64,000 bases of DNA from JAODBQ01 sp047602055 (GCA_047602055.1 JASGIG010000001.1:4154001-4218000), one strand, 5' to 3'; shown: positions 8,409 through 17,444, counted from the first letter of the stretch. Notes: generated from the letters alone by a model not told the origin. Numbers and translations are program-made.

Positions 8409-9419
8409 CGGCGACACGACGATCGACGTCGGCGGCGTCGAGGCGCGCGTGACCGAGATCGAGCCGGGGGCGGTCCTGCGCTGGGCCGCCGGCGGTCAGT
8501 CGATCGAGGCGTTCGGCTGGCAGCTGTCGGCCGCCGAGACGGCAGCGGCGCTCCGCGGCATGACGGTCGATGACGGCGCCATCGCCCTCGACGTGCCGGC
8601 GGGCGCGTCGCTGGCCGACGCCGCGACGATCCGTGCACTCGGGCACTTCCCCCAGCACACGTTCACCCACACCGACAGGCGAACGGTCCAGATCACGTTC
8701 ACCCTCGGGGCGTCCCGCGGGCTCTACCAGCGCCAGGGGCCGAGCATGGGTTGGGACCGAGAAGGGCGTGCGACGATCGACATCGGCAACGAGACGGCGA
8801 CGATCGTCGACGAGAACGACAGCCGTGCCGGACCCGCCGCCGGGTGCCGTCACGACGGCCGCCGACGAACTGCAGATCAACGGGCAGTACCGCATCGACA
8901 TCCAGCGCGGCTTCTGGACCTGGGAGTTCAACGCCACCGGCTTCGAGTCCGCGCAGCAGCCGATCGACCTCGTCGCCGGCGCCACCGTCGTCGACGCGAC
9001 GCAGTGGAACGCGAGCCTGAGCGATCGCATCGTCACGCCAGCCAACCGCGCCGCGCAGGTCGATCGGTTGCTCACCGGGGTTCCCCTCCCGCCCGGCTTC
9101 GACCGTGACACGCTGCTGGACGGCAGCATCGACGACCGCTACCAGTTCGTCACCGACGTCAGCGGCGCCGTGGCCTGCGGCTGGCTCGACGAGTGGTTCG
9201 CCGGTCGCGCCGACGGCGACAGCGCGCACAGCCGCCGCAGCTGCGGCGCTGGCAACGTCGCACGGGTGGGCGATGCTCACCGAGATCGCCGACGAGGGCG
9301 GATGGTCAGAAGCCCTGTGGCACTACGCCGACCTCGTCAACGGAGCCACCGGTCCGATCGGCATCGAGCTGACGCCAGGCGGAGCGAACTCGGGGCTGGG
9401 CTGCGACCGGTTCGGCTGA
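8409..9419 (+). pseudogene. unrecognised gene downstream of sigma factor, frameshifted
   Basis: One long coding sequence spread over three frames. Piece one (about 8410-8830) includes EARVTEIEPGAVLRWAAGG and PQHTFTHTDRRTVQITFTLG. Piece two (about 8830-9225) includes DELQINGQYRIDIQRGFWTW and DDRYQFVTDVSGAVACGWLD. Piece three (about 9225-9419) has HGWAMLTEIADEGGWSEALW and ends in a stop. Piece two resembles the C-terminal extracellular part of proteins encoded next to ECF sigma factors in actinobacteria (a dirty reading of such operons), but I do not recognise a named family. The N-terminus seems lost at the junction with the sigma remnant. Codon bias in all three pieces shows it was coding recently. 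Confidence 0.55.
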
Positions 9420-9439
9420 CCGGGCGTCACCTCAGGATC

Positions 9440-9483
9440 TGTGTCAGCGCACAGACGTGCATGTCGGTTCGTGCGCTGACACA
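9440..9483. repeat. palindromic repeat, copy 1 (GTGTCAGCGCAC family)
   Basis: TGTGTCAGCGCAC at 9440-9452 pairs perfectly with GTGCGCTGACACA at 9471-9483 across an 18-base loop. It lies between two convergent genes (ending 9419 and 9549). A longer copy is at 17323-17370 and a diverged one at 40947-40992. It could act as a two-way terminator, but its conservation of sequence, not only of pairing, points to a repeated element. Confidence 0.7.
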
Positions 9484-9548
9484 AAGCCGAGCGGCGGGCG
9501 GCGGCCCGATTGCGCGGCAGCGCGGCGACTCGGTGAACGCCGCAGCGC

Positions 9549-11112
9549 TCAGGCGAGGACGGCGTCGATCAGGAACGGGCCGGCTTCGGACATCGCCCGC
9601 GCCAGCGCATCGGTCAGCTCGCCGACGGTGCGGGCGCGCAGCGACGGGACGCCCATGCCGTTGGCGATCGCCGAGAAGTCGAGCTCGGGGCCGGACAGGT
9701 CGAGCGTCGCCGCGCCGCGCGGGCCGGGCTGCTGGCCGACGATGCGCTGCATCTCGACCTGGAGGATCGCGTAGGCGCGGTTGCTGAGGATCACCGTCGT
9801 CACGTCGAGGCGCCGGCGGGCCTGGGTCCACAGCGACTGGATCGTGTACATCGCGCTGCCGTCGGCCTGCAGGTTGACCACCTTGCGATCCGGGCACGCC
9901 ACCGCCGCGCCGGTGGCCAGCGGCATGCCCTCGCCGATCGCCCCGCCGGTCAGCGCCAGCCAGTCGTGCGGCGCAGCGCCCACGGTGCCGCCGGCCATCC
10001 CCAGCCGTGACGTGATCGACTCCTCGACGACGATCGCGCCCTCCGGCAGCACCGCGCCGACGGCCAGGCCGACGTTGCGCGGGCCGAGCGGCTCGTCCGG
10101 CGATGCGCCGGCGATGAGCACAGCAGCGTCGCCACCGGACACGAGCACCGGCGCGGCGTCCGGCGCCACCATGTCGGCGAGCGCCTCCAGCGCGCCGACC
10201 ACGTCCTCGTCGTCGGCACCCAGCGAGTGCACCGCGCAACCCTCAGGCACCAGCGAGCTCGGCCGGCCGGGGTAGGCGAAGAACGCCACCGGCGGCGGGC
10301 AGTCGACGAGCAGCAGGTGCTCGGCGCCGTCGAGCTGGGCGTCGGCCTGCTCGGCGAAGTACCCGAGCGCGTCGAACGCCGGCCGCCCGGCACCGCGCTG
10401 CACGCGGGCCACGTGCGTCTGCGTGAGCACCGAGCGCGCCGGTGGCCACGGCAAGGCGCGACGCGGCGCGCAGCCCCGGCTCCAGCAGCGCCGTCCCGCC
10501 GAGCAGGACGACCACGCGCTCACCGCTGCGCAACACCTTCGCCGCCGCCGAGACGACGTCGTCGGGCACCGCGGCACGCGACCGCCGCGGCGCGACCGGC
10601 GCCGGCGCGGCACCCTCGTCCCAGCTGACGTCGGCGGGCAGGATCAGCGTCGCCACGCCACCGGGCGGCGCCCACGCCGCGGCGACCGCGTCGGCGGTGT
10701 CGGGCCCGACGTCGGCGGCGCGCGACGGCCGCCGCACCCAGCGCGACACGGCACCGGCGAGCGCGCCGATGTCGGACTCCAGTGGCGCGTCGAAGCGCCC
10801 GTGGTAGGTGGCGTGGTCGCCGACGACGTTGACGACGGGCGTGCGCGCCCGCCGGGCGTTGTGCAGGTTGGCCCAGGCGTTGCTGAGCCCCGGCCCGAGG
10901 TGCAGCAGCGTCGCTGCCGGCCGCCCGGCCATCCGTGCGTAGCCGTCGGCGGCACCGGCGACCACGCCCTCGTCGAGGCACAGCACGGCGTCGAAGCGCT
11001 CGGCGTCGTCGAGGGCGAACACGCTGTGCATCTCCGACGTGCCCGGGTTGGTGAAGCACACCTCCACCCCCGCGTCGGACAACGTGTGGACCATCGCCTG
11101 CGCACCGTTCAT
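9549..11112 (-). pseudogene. thiamine-pyrophosphate enzyme, acetolactate synthase-like, frameshifted
   Basis: TPP-dependent enzyme related to acetolactate synthase and benzoylformate decarboxylase, in two frames. The N-terminal half (from ATG at 11112) has CFTNPGTSEMHSVFALDD and LDEGVVAGAADGYARM, then a typical central domain (VVVLLGGTALLEPGLRAASR). Near 10435 the frame changes; the second half resumes with SVLTQTHVARVQRGAGRP, then carries the TPP/Mg motif LQADGSAMYTIQSLWTQARR with its Asn in ILSNRAYAIL, and ends at 9549. The joined protein would be about 520 residues, normal for the family. One missing base near the ggcgcgctcgg stretch would explain the shift. Substrate unknown; biosynthetic IlvB is unlikely because no regulatory subunit is near. 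Confidence 0.8.
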
Positions 11113-11178
11113 CGCCCGGTTCTACCCTGTCGCCGGACCCACCGACGATCGCTGGGACGACCACGGAAGGACGCATCC

Positions 11179-11913
11179 ATGAGCCTGGTGCTGCGCGACG
11201 ACGCCGACGGCGTCACCACCCTGACCATCAACCGCCCCGACAAGCTCAACGCGCTCAACCCGGCCGTGTTCACGGAGCTGCGCGATCACGTCGCCGCGAT
11301 CGCCGGCGACGGCAGCGTCAAGGTCGTCGTCCTCACCGGGGCCGGGCGGTCGTTCTGCGCCGGCAACGATCTCGCGGCCATCGCCGCCGGCGAGCGCGCC
11401 CCGACACGCCACCACCAGGCCGAGACGATCGACGCCCTCGAGCAGCTGCCGCAGCCGACCGTCGCCAAGGTCCGCGGCCACTGCTTCACCGGCGGGCTGG
11501 AGCTGGCGCTCGGCTGCGACCTGATCGTCGCCGCGGCGTCGGCGACGTTCGGCGACACCCACGGCCAGTGGGGCATGGTCCCGGTGTGGGGCATGTCCGT
11601 GCGCCTGCCCGAGCGGGTCGGCATGTCGAACGCCAAGCGGATGATGTTCACGGCGCGGCGCATCGACGGCACCGAGGCCGGCCGCATCGGCCTGGCCGAC
11701 GAGGTCGCTCCCGACGACGAGCTCGACGACGTCACCGCCGCGCTCACCGCGCAGATCGCAGCCAGCTCGACGGGCACCTGCCGGATCGTCAAGCAGCTGC
11801 TGCGCGCCGGCACGACGATGCCGCGCCGCGCCGCCCTCGACTACGAGCGCAGCCAGCCGTTCGGCATGCCCGAGGACATGGCCGAACGGATGACCCGCTC
11901 GAAGCACCGTTGA
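11179..11913 (+). CDS. enoyl-CoA hydratase/isomerase family protein
   Basis: Crotonase-fold protein of 244 residues, expected to hydrate or isomerise an enoyl-CoA in the cytoplasm. INRPDKLNALNPA near the N-terminus and GAGRSFCAGNDLAAI near residue 58 give the first oxyanion segment, and GHCFTGGLELALGCDLIVAA near residue 105 gives the second, with Glu in GLELALG at one catalytic position. FGDTHGQWGMVP follows as usual. A good ribosome site (ggaagg) sits 8 bases before the ATG. It is divergent from the TPP-enzyme gene with 66 bases between. Immediately after the stop comes an 80-base repeat shared with the next gene's 3' end. Confidence 0.88.
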   Translation: MSLVLRDDADGVTTLTINRPDKLNALNPAVFTELRDHVAAIAGDGSVKVVVLTGAGRSFCAGNDLAAIAAGERAPTRHHQAETIDALEQLPQPTVAKVRGHCFTGGLELALGCDLIVAAASATFGDTHGQWGMVPVWGMSVRLPERVGMSNAKRMMFTARRIDGTEAGRIGLADEVAPDDELDDVTAALTAQIAASSTGTCRIVKQLLRAGTTMPRRAALDYERSQPFGMPEDMAERMTRSKHR

Positions 11914-11920
11914 TGCTCAT

Positions 11921-12003
11921 GCTCCGGTCGCAGCCAAGCCGCTCCCTGCGCCTACCGCGCTCGCCGCCTCCGCTGCGCTTCGGCACTCGCCGCCCTGGAT
12001 CGC
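11921..12003 (+). repeat. 3'-flanking direct repeat A, copy 1
   Basis: About 82 bases starting gctccggtcgcagcc, beginning 8 bases after the enoyl-CoA hydratase stop. It matches the stretch at 13057-13140, after the next gene's stop, at most positions (my eye estimate is near 85-90 percent). Both contain cctccgctgcgcttcggc, which can fold into small hairpins. Nature unknown; possibly a repeated terminator element. Confidence 0.65.
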
Positions 12004-12058
12004 TGCCGACCGCGGCGGCGGCCGATCGCGCCGACCGCCGGGCCGTACGCTGAGACGC

Positions 12059-13048
12059 ATGCCCGGCGAGTACATCCCGATCATCGACCTGACCGGCGCC
12101 CGCGCCGGCGATCCGAGCGAGCGCCGGCGCGTCGCCACCGAGATCGACGCCGCCTGCCGCGAGTCGGGCTTCCTCGTCGTCAGCGGTCACGGCGTCGACC
12201 AGGCGCTGATCGACGAGATGCACCGGGTGACGCTGGCGCTGTTCCAGCAGCCCGACGAGTGGAAGGACCGCTGGATCCCGCCCGAGGCCGCTGCCGGCCT
12301 GCGCGGCATGTACCGCCGCCCGAGCTACGTGTCGGCGCTGGAGGTGGAGACCGCCGCCGATCTGTGCGAGCTGTTCACGATGAGCCGCCTGGGCGAGCCG
12401 GGCGCGGCCGAGGCGTCGCACCTCGACGGCGCCCCCGAGGGCTGGTCGACGCCGAACATCTGGCCGGACGCTCCGACGGGCCTGCGCGACACGTGGCTCG
12501 CCTACTACGCGGCGATGGACGACCTGGCCACCGATCTGATGCGCCTGTTCGCCATCGGCCTCGGGCTCGACGAGCACCACTTCGACGCGACGATCGACCG
12601 GCACATCACCAACCTGACGGCGAACCACTATCCCCCGGTGATCGACGAGCCGCTGCCCGACCAGTACCGCAAGGGGCCGCACAGCGACTGGGGCAGCCTG
12701 ACGATCCTCTACCAGGACGGCACCGGCGGCCTCGAGGTGTTCGATCGGCGCAGCGACGGCTGGGTCGACGTGCCGGTGATCGAGGGCACGTTCGTCGTCA
12801 ACATCGGCGACCTGATGGCGACGTGGACGAACGACCAGTGGCGCTCGACCAAGCACCGCGTCCGCGTGCCGCCGCCGCAGCGCCGGGCGATCCCGCGGGT
12901 GTCGATCCCGTTCTTCCACCACCCCAACTGGGACGCCCTGATCGAGTGCCTGCCCGGCTGTGCAGCGCCCGGCGAGGCGCCGAGGTTCGAGCCGGTCACC
13001 GCCGGCGAGTACCTGCTGCGCAAGGTCCAGGCCACCTACGCCGCCTAG
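12059..13048 (+). CDS. isopenicillin N synthase family 2-oxoglutarate/Fe(II) dioxygenase
   Basis: Non-haem Fe(II) oxygenase of 329 residues. The N-terminal DIOX_N part opens with IPIIDLTGARAGD and ESGFLVVSGHGVD. The double-stranded helix core holds the iron triad: HSD in GPHSDWGSLTILYQ (His about 208, Asp about 210) and the distal His in STKHRVRVP (about 266), followed by the oxoglutarate-binding RxS of RVSIPFFHHP. ATG at 12059 fits the family start. Members include plant-type hormone and antibiotic oxygenases, but most bacterial homologues have no known substrate. Both sides are flanked by copies of the same 80-base repeat. It is convergent with the CoA-transferase gene at 13154. Confidence 0.88.
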   Translation: MPGEYIPIIDLTGARAGDPSERRRVATEIDAACRESGFLVVSGHGVDQALIDEMHRVTLALFQQPDEWKDRWIPPEAAAGLRGMYRRPSYVSALEVETAADLCELFTMSRLGEPGAAEASHLDGAPEGWSTPNIWPDAPTGLRDTWLAYYAAMDDLATDLMRLFAIGLGLDEHHFDATIDRHITNLTANHYPPVIDEPLPDQYRKGPHSDWGSLTILYQDGTGGLEVFDRRSDGWVDVPVIEGTFVVNIGDLMATWTNDQWRSTKHRVRVPPPQRRAIPRVSIPFFHHPNWDALIECLPGCAAPGEAPRFEPVTAGEYLLRKVQATYAA

Positions 13049-13056
13049 CTGTTCGT

Positions 13057-13140
13057 GCTCCGGTCGCGGCAGAGCCGCTCCCTGCGCCTGCCGTGCTCGC
13101 TGCCTCCGCTGCGCTTCGGCGCTCGCCGCGTGTTGGATCG
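13057..13140 (+). repeat. 3'-flanking direct repeat A, copy 2
   Basis: Second copy of the element at 11921-12003, starting gctccggtcgcggca, 9 bases after the oxygenase stop and ending near the shared ggatcg. Same orientation, same position relative to a stop codon. It sits between two convergent genes. Confidence 0.65.
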
Positions 13141-13153
13141 GTGGTCGTGGCGA

Positions 13154-15553
13154 CTACCCGCACGCGCCACTGGTCAGGATCCGCCCGACCTCCTCGACGT
13201 CGAGACCGAGCACCTCGCTGAGCACCTCGAAGGTGTGTTCGCCGAGGCACGGCGCCGGGGAGCGCGGCCCGTTGTCGTAGCCGGCGATCAGGAACTGGTG
13301 GCCCTCGTAGGGCACCTCGCCCATCTCCGGGTGCTCCATCCGGCGGAAGAACGCACGATGGGCCAGCTGCGGGTCGACCTGGTGGTCGCTGGACCGCTGG
13401 ACCATCCCGGCCGGGACGCCGCCGGCCTGGAGCAGCTCCATCAGCTCGCGGGGCTCGTGCTGCTTCGTGAACCTGGCCAGCTCGGCGTCGATCTGCTCGA
13501 CGTCGGCCTGCCGCCCGGCGAGCGTGTCGAGCGCCGGGTCCATCGCCCACGACGGCTCGCCGAGCACGCGGCGCAGCGCCACCCACTGCTCGTCGGTCTC
13601 GACGGCGATCGCGCACCACTCGTCCTCGCCTGCGGCCGGGTAGGCGTCGTGCGGACAGCGGTCCGGGTCGACGTTGCCGTTGCGCCGTGCCAGACGGCCG
13701 GAGACCTGGACGTCGAGCAGTTGCGGGGCGAGGAAGTGCAGCGACGACTCCATCTGCGCCTGGTCGACGAACATGCCCTCGCCGGTGCGACGGCGGTGAT
13801 CGAGCGCGGCGAGCAGCGTCGTCACCAGGAACCTCGGGGCGACCGTGTCGGTGTAGGCGTTGAACGGTCCGGCCGGCGGACGGTCGTCCCAGCCGGTGAT
13901 CTCGTAGAACCCGCTGACCGCGGCGGCGTGGTAGCCGTAGCCGGCCAGCTCGGCGGCCGGACCGGTCTGGCCCATCAGGCACGTCGTCGCCATGACGATC
14001 GACGGGTTCAGCTCGCGGGCGACGTCGTAGCCGAGGCCGAGCTCGGCCATCGTCCCGGCGGTGAACGAGTCCAACGCGATGTCGCACCACGCCAGGAGCT
14101 GCCTGGCGATCTGCTGGCCCTCGGGGTGCTTGAGGTCGAGCTGCAACGACATCTTCGACGTGTTGAACGACCCGAAGAACTGGCAGCGGTTGATCCCGGG
14201 GATGTCGTCCTTGAACGGGCCGACGAGGCGCAGCCGGTCGGCCGGCCGGTCGTGCTCGACGTGCACCACGGTGGCGCCGTGGTCGGCCAGCGCCTTGGCG
14301 CTGATCGGCCCGACGCCGATCCACGAGAAGTCGGCGACCTTGACGCCGTCGAGCGGCAGGCTGCGGTCACCCGTCACCTGCACGTGCGGTGCGACCCGGC
14401 CACGCGCCTCGCCCAACACCTCGGCGGTGTGCTCCCCCACGGCCGGCACCGGGCGGCACCAGGCCACCGGCGCGGCGGGCGCCTTGACGAACACACCGGG
14501 CGTGCGCACCGTCTGCCCGCTCGGCAGCGTCACCTCGTCCCAGTACTCGCGCGCCACGAGGTGCTCCATCGCCAGCACGTCGGCCACCGTGTTCACCGGG
14601 GCGATGGTGACGCCGCGGGCGATCCCACCCTGGAACAGGGTCTCCTTGTCGAGGCCGAGGGTGAAGACGGTGATCGCGGCGCGCACGTCGGCGAGCTGAT
14701 GGGTCACCGTCTCGGTCAGCATCCGCGCCTCGTACGTCGCCCACTCCTCGACGGCAGCCCACTCGGGCGTGATCGCCCCGGTCTCCAGCATCCACGGGAT
14801 CAGCCCGGCGAGCGCCGCCGCCGTGGCGATGATGACGACGTCGCCGTCGGCGCACGGGTAGACGAGCGGTGTCGTCAGCGTCGACAGCTGCAGCAGCGTG
14901 CCGTTGCGCTCGATGTCGCGCCCCTGGATGGGGTGCGCGGTCATCGCGTTGAGCCCGGTCCAGAACACGGCGGCCTGTACGGAGACGTCGACGAACTGCG
15001 CCTCGCCGGTGCGCCGGCGACGCTCCAGCGCGACCATCGCCCCGACTGCGCTCTCCGCCGCGGCGTGCAGCCAGGTCTGCGGGACGGTGATCCGCACCGG
15101 GCGGCGATCCGGCTCGCCGTTCAGCGCCATCGCCCCGCCCATCGCCGACAGCGTCAGGTCGGTGGCGAGGTGGTGGGCGTACGGGCCGGTCTGGCCGAAC
15201 GGCGAGATCGCCACGTAGACGAGGTCCGGGCAGACGGCACGCAGCGCGTCGAAGCCGATGCCGCGGGCATCCATCACGCCGGGGCCGGCGTTCTCGACGA
15301 CGATGTCCGCGCTGGCGACCAGGGCGAGGAAGTCCGCACGACCGGTCGGGTCGTCGAGGTCGACGACGACGGATCGCTTGCCGCGGTTGAACGCGTGGAA
15401 GTCCAGCTCGGCGTGGCGCGACCCGCTGCCGCCGGGCGGCTCGACCTTGACGACGTCGGCGCCGAGGCCGGCGAGGACGAACGTCGCCAACTCGGCGCGG
15501 CCGTCGGTGAGATCGAGGACGCGGTACGGCGTGAGCATGGACCGTTCGGTCAT
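13154..15553 (-). CDS. CoA-transferase with two CaiB/BaiF domains
   Basis: Class III CoA-transferase fusion of 799 residues, two full domains in one chain. The first opens with PYRVLDLTDGRAELATFVLA and KVEPPGGSGSR (residues about 8-45); the second opens near residue 395 with LPLDGVKVADFSWIGVGP and VVHVEHDRPAD. Each then has its own SPFGQTGPYA- or MGQTGPAAELAGYGYHAA-type segment. Such double-domain proteins fold as a single-chain version of the interlocked dimer. ATG at 15553 gives the extra start MTERS; a second in-frame ATG 15 bases later is also possible. Domain lengths are full and no frameshift is seen. Substrate unknown; likely an acyl-CoA/dicarboxylate pair in carnitine- or aromatic-type catabolism. 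Confidence 0.85.
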   Translation of the reverse strand: MTERSMLTPYRVLDLTDGRAELATFVLAGLGADVVKVEPPGGSGSRHAELDFHAFNRGKRSVVVDLDDPTGRADFLALVASADIVVENAGPGVMDARGIGFDALRAVCPDLVYVAISPFGQTGPYAHHLATDLTLSAMGGAMALNGEPDRRPVRITVPQTWLHAAAESAVGAMVALERRRRTGEAQFVDVSVQAAVFWTGLNAMTAHPIQGRDIERNGTLLQLSTLTTPLVYPCADGDVVIIATAAALAGLIPWMLETGAITPEWAAVEEWATYEARMLTETVTHQLADVRAAITVFTLGLDKETLFQGGIARGVTIAPVNTVADVLAMEHLVAREYWDEVTLPSGQTVRTPGVFVKAPAAPVAWCRPVPAVGEHTAEVLGEARGRVAPHVQVTGDRSLPLDGVKVADFSWIGVGPISAKALADHGATVVHVEHDRPADRLRLVGPFKDDIPGINRCQFFGSFNTSKMSLQLDLKHPEGQQIARQLLAWCDIALDSFTAGTMAELGLGYDVARELNPSIVMATTCLMGQTGPAAELAGYGYHAAAVSGFYEITGWDDRPPAGPFNAYTDTVAPRFLVTTLLAALDHRRRTGEGMFVDQAQMESSLHFLAPQLLDVQVSGRLARRNGNVDPDRCPHDAYPAAGEDEWCAIAVETDEQWVALRRVLGEPSWAMDPALDTLAGRQADVEQIDAELARFTKQHEPRELMELLQAGGVPAGMVQRSSDHQVDPQLAHRAFFRRMEHPEMGEVPYEGHQFLIAGYDNGPRSPAPCLGEHTFEVLSEVLGLDVEEVGRILTSGACG

Positions 15554-15679
15554 GAGCGCAGCTCCTGACCGGTCGGCCGAGCGACCGCCAGGGGGCCGGA
15601 CGACGATGGGGAGCGGGGGCGCAGCCCCCGGACGAGCACAGTCATGGCCGCATGTTCGCAGGTGCCCTACATTCGGCGT

Positions 15680-16222
15680 ATGGCCGAACACGTTGCAACG
15701 CCGCACTTCGACTCCTTCGAACCGTCCACCACGTTCACCGTCACGAGCACCGACTTCACCGACGGCGGCCCACTGCCCGCCGCCCAGGCGAGCGGCATGT
15801 TCGGCGTGCCCGGCGGCACCGACACGTCGCCGCAGCTCAGCTGGAGCGGGGCGCCGGCGGGCACCAAGAGCTATGCCGTCACCTGCTTCGACCCCGAGGC
15901 GCCCACGGGCAGCGGGTTCTGGCACTGGACCGTGTTCGACATCCCCGCCGGCGTCACGTCGCTGGACACCGGCGTCGGCACCGCCGACGGCGCGCTGCTG
16001 CCCGCCGGCGCGGTGCAGGCCCGGACGGACGCCAACGTCCCCGGCTACGTCGGCGCCGGCCCGCCACCCGGGCACGGCCCGCACCGCTACGTCTTCGTCG
16101 TCCACGCTCTCGACGTGGAGCACACCGGCGCCACCGCCGACTCGATGCCGGCGTTCGTCGGTTTCACGATGTACGGCCACACGCTGGCGCGGGCCGTGAT
16201 CACCGGCACGTTCGAGCGTTGA
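15680..16222 (+). CDS. YbhB/YbcL family Raf kinase inhibitor-like (PEBP) protein
   Basis: Phosphatidylethanolamine-binding-protein-like, 180 residues, no signal peptide seen. Recognisable segments are DTSPQLSWSGAPAGTKSYAV, the CFDPEAPTGSGFWHWTVFDI block with the conserved DPDAP-like turn and WHW, and HGPHRYVFVVHALD near residue 138. These build the ligand-binding pocket of the family. Bacterial members have no settled role. ATG at 15680 starts MAEHVATPHFDSF. The stop codon overlaps the TTG start of the next gene (16219), so the two are probably translated together. Confidence 0.88.
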   Translation: MAEHVATPHFDSFEPSTTFTVTSTDFTDGGPLPAAQASGMFGVPGGTDTSPQLSWSGAPAGTKSYAVTCFDPEAPTGSGFWHWTVFDIPAGVTSLDTGVGTADGALLPAGAVQARTDANVPGYVGAGPPPGHGPHRYVFVVHALDVEHTGATADSMPAFVGFTMYGHTLARAVITGTFER

Positions 16223-17148
16223 CGGCTGGCGCGCTTCCCACCTACGACGAGCTGCCCGAGATCCCCGGGCTCGGGGTCCGGCACGCCTGGGACGTGTGGG
16301 GGCACGACGACGTTCTCGGCTCGATCAACCTCGTCACCCCCGAGCGCGTCGCTCGCGCCGCGGCGTCGGTGCGCACCGGCGAGCTGATCCCGCTCGACCT
16401 GCCGCTGAACGTCCCCGATCCCCCGCTGTTCGGGCGCCGGCAGTACACGCACCACGTCCGGGCGCTGAACCGTCACGAGATGGACGACCACCTCGACGGC
16501 TTCCACCCGCAGGGCTCCACGCAGTGGGACGCGCTGAGCCACGTCCGCTGCCGCGAGCACGGCTACTGGGGCGGCCGCACGCAGGACCCGACCGAGGGAC
16601 CGAACGGGCTCGGCATCCATCAGTGGGCCGAGCACGGCATCGCCGGGCGCGGCGTGCTGATCGACGTCGCCGCTGGCGGTGCCTATGACCCGTTGACGCC
16701 ACATGCGATCACCGCTGACGAGGTGCGCGCCACCCTCGCCGCATCGGGCGTCGAGCCGGAACCGGGTGACATCTGGTGCCTGCGCACCGGTTGGGTGCGC
16801 AGCTACCTCGCCCTCGACCAAGCGGGGCGCGAGGCGTACGGCGCCGACGCCGCCGGGGCGGGCCTGTGCGCCGACGAGGAGATGGCCCGGACGATCTGGA
16901 ACGCCCATCCCGCGGCGCTGTGCGCCGACAACCCGGCCGTCGAGCTGTTCCCGGGCGACCCGTCGGTCGGCTCGCTGCACCGCCGGCTGCTGCCGACGCT
17001 CGGCACCGCCCTCGGCGAGATGTTCGACTTCGAGCGCCTCGCCGACGCCTGCCGCGCCGCGGGCCGCTGGACGTTCTTCTTCGTCGCCGCCCCGCTGCAC
17101 CTCCCCGACGGCATCGGCTCCCCCGGCAACGCGGTCGCGATTCTCTGA
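16219..17148 (+). CDS. cyclase family protein (kynurenine formamidase-like)
   Basis: Metal-dependent hydrolase/cyclase family (PF04199 type), 309 residues. The family's metal site region is seen as FHPQGSTQWDALSHVRCREH, in place of the common HxGTHxDAPxH, so the first His and the Thr are changed here (the Gln-Gly-Ser-Thr-Gln-Trp-Asp form is found in a subset). Other markers are GRGVLIDVAAGGAYDP and a C-terminal APLHLPDGIGSPGNAVAIL. The TTG at 16219 overlaps the TGA of the PEBP gene (ttga) and is the only start that keeps the gene free of the upstream frame. It ends in a hairpin-repeat element. Substrate not known. Confidence 0.82.
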   Translation: MTAGALPTYDELPEIPGLGVRHAWDVWGHDDVLGSINLVTPERVARAAASVRTGELIPLDLPLNVPDPPLFGRRQYTHHVRALNRHEMDDHLDGFHPQGSTQWDALSHVRCREHGYWGGRTQDPTEGPNGLGIHQWAEHGIAGRGVLIDVAAGGAYDPLTPHAITADEVRATLAASGVEPEPGDIWCLRTGWVRSYLALDQAGREAYGADAAGAGLCADEEMARTIWNAHPAALCADNPAVELFPGDPSVGSLHRRLLPTLGTALGEMFDFERLADACRAAGRWTFFFVAAPLHLPDGIGSPGNAVAIL

Positions 17149-17149
17149 T

Positions 17150-17240
17150 GGTCAGGGCTTCGCCCCGACCTGGCCGGCGGGCTCCCCGGCGGTCGCGCCG
17201 CCGGGTGCGACCCGGCCCGAGCCTCGCACGGACCCGAGCG
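17150..17240 (+). terminator. terminator hairpin with conserved tail (repeat B, copy 1)
   Basis: Directly after the cyclase stop, ggtcagggcttcgccccgacc (17150-17170) folds into a stem with one mismatch, followed by ccggcgggctccccggcgg and a stretch ending cacggaccc. The same order and much of the same sequence occurs after the thiolase stop at 57879-57962, where the stem bases differ but still pair. This suggests a repeated terminator-linked element rather than chance. Confidence 0.6.
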
Positions 17241-17322
17241 GCCCGCTCGCTGCGCTCGCTGGACCTCCGGCGCGGCCGCCGGCCGGCCCGCCGGCCCGCC
17301 GGGCGCCGGCCGACCTGCCCGG

Positions 17323-17370
17323 TTTGTGTCAGCGCACAAAGCGACGTGTGCGTCTGTGCGCTGACACAAA
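17323..17370. repeat. palindromic repeat, copy 2 (GTGTCAGCGCAC family)
   Basis: TTTGTGTCAGCGCACA at 17323-17338 pairs perfectly with TGTGCGCTGACACAAA at 17355-17370; the loop is 16 bases. The arms contain the same GTGTCAGCGCAC core as the copy at 9440. It lies upstream of the iron-type importer and downstream of the repeat-B element. Confidence 0.75.
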
Positions 17371-17420
17371 TCCTGGATGCACGCTGACCGGCCCCCAACC
17401 GACTGGCTTGTCCGTGAATG

Positions 17421-17439
17421 TGAGGTACCCCTAACCTCT
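17421..17439. promoter_or_regulatory. IdeR/DtxR-like iron box
   Basis: The 19 bases tgaggtacccctaacctct keep the two half-sites AGGT...CTAACCT of the actinobacterial iron-regulator consensus (TTAGGTTAGGCTAACCTAA); I count 12 of 19 positions matching. It ends 5 bases before the GTG of the importer permease, so a bound repressor would block the start. No regulator gene of this family is in the window. Inferred function: repression of iron-siderophore uptake when iron is plentiful. Confidence 0.5.
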
Positions 17440-17444
17440 GCGTC

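Noticed and set aside
8400..9419. Programmed frameshifting as explanation for the broken gene behind the sigma remnant
   Set aside because: No slippery heptamer is in phase at either break, and the neighbouring genes are also decayed.
10420..10450. Two separate genes for the halves of the TPP enzyme
   Set aside because: The halves fit one polypeptide exactly, the second half has no start or ribosome site, and a one-base change joins them.
13055..15568. Long open frame on the plus strand opposite the double CoA-transferase
   Set aside because: Composition is Arg/Gly/Asp/Val-rich without any family motif; it is the usual antisense shadow of a high-GC gene.
17231..17310. Very GC-rich run with gcccgccggcccgcc as a possible replication or phage site
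   Set aside because: Simple low-complexity spacer sequence next to the repeat elements; no att-like direct repeats or DnaA boxes found.
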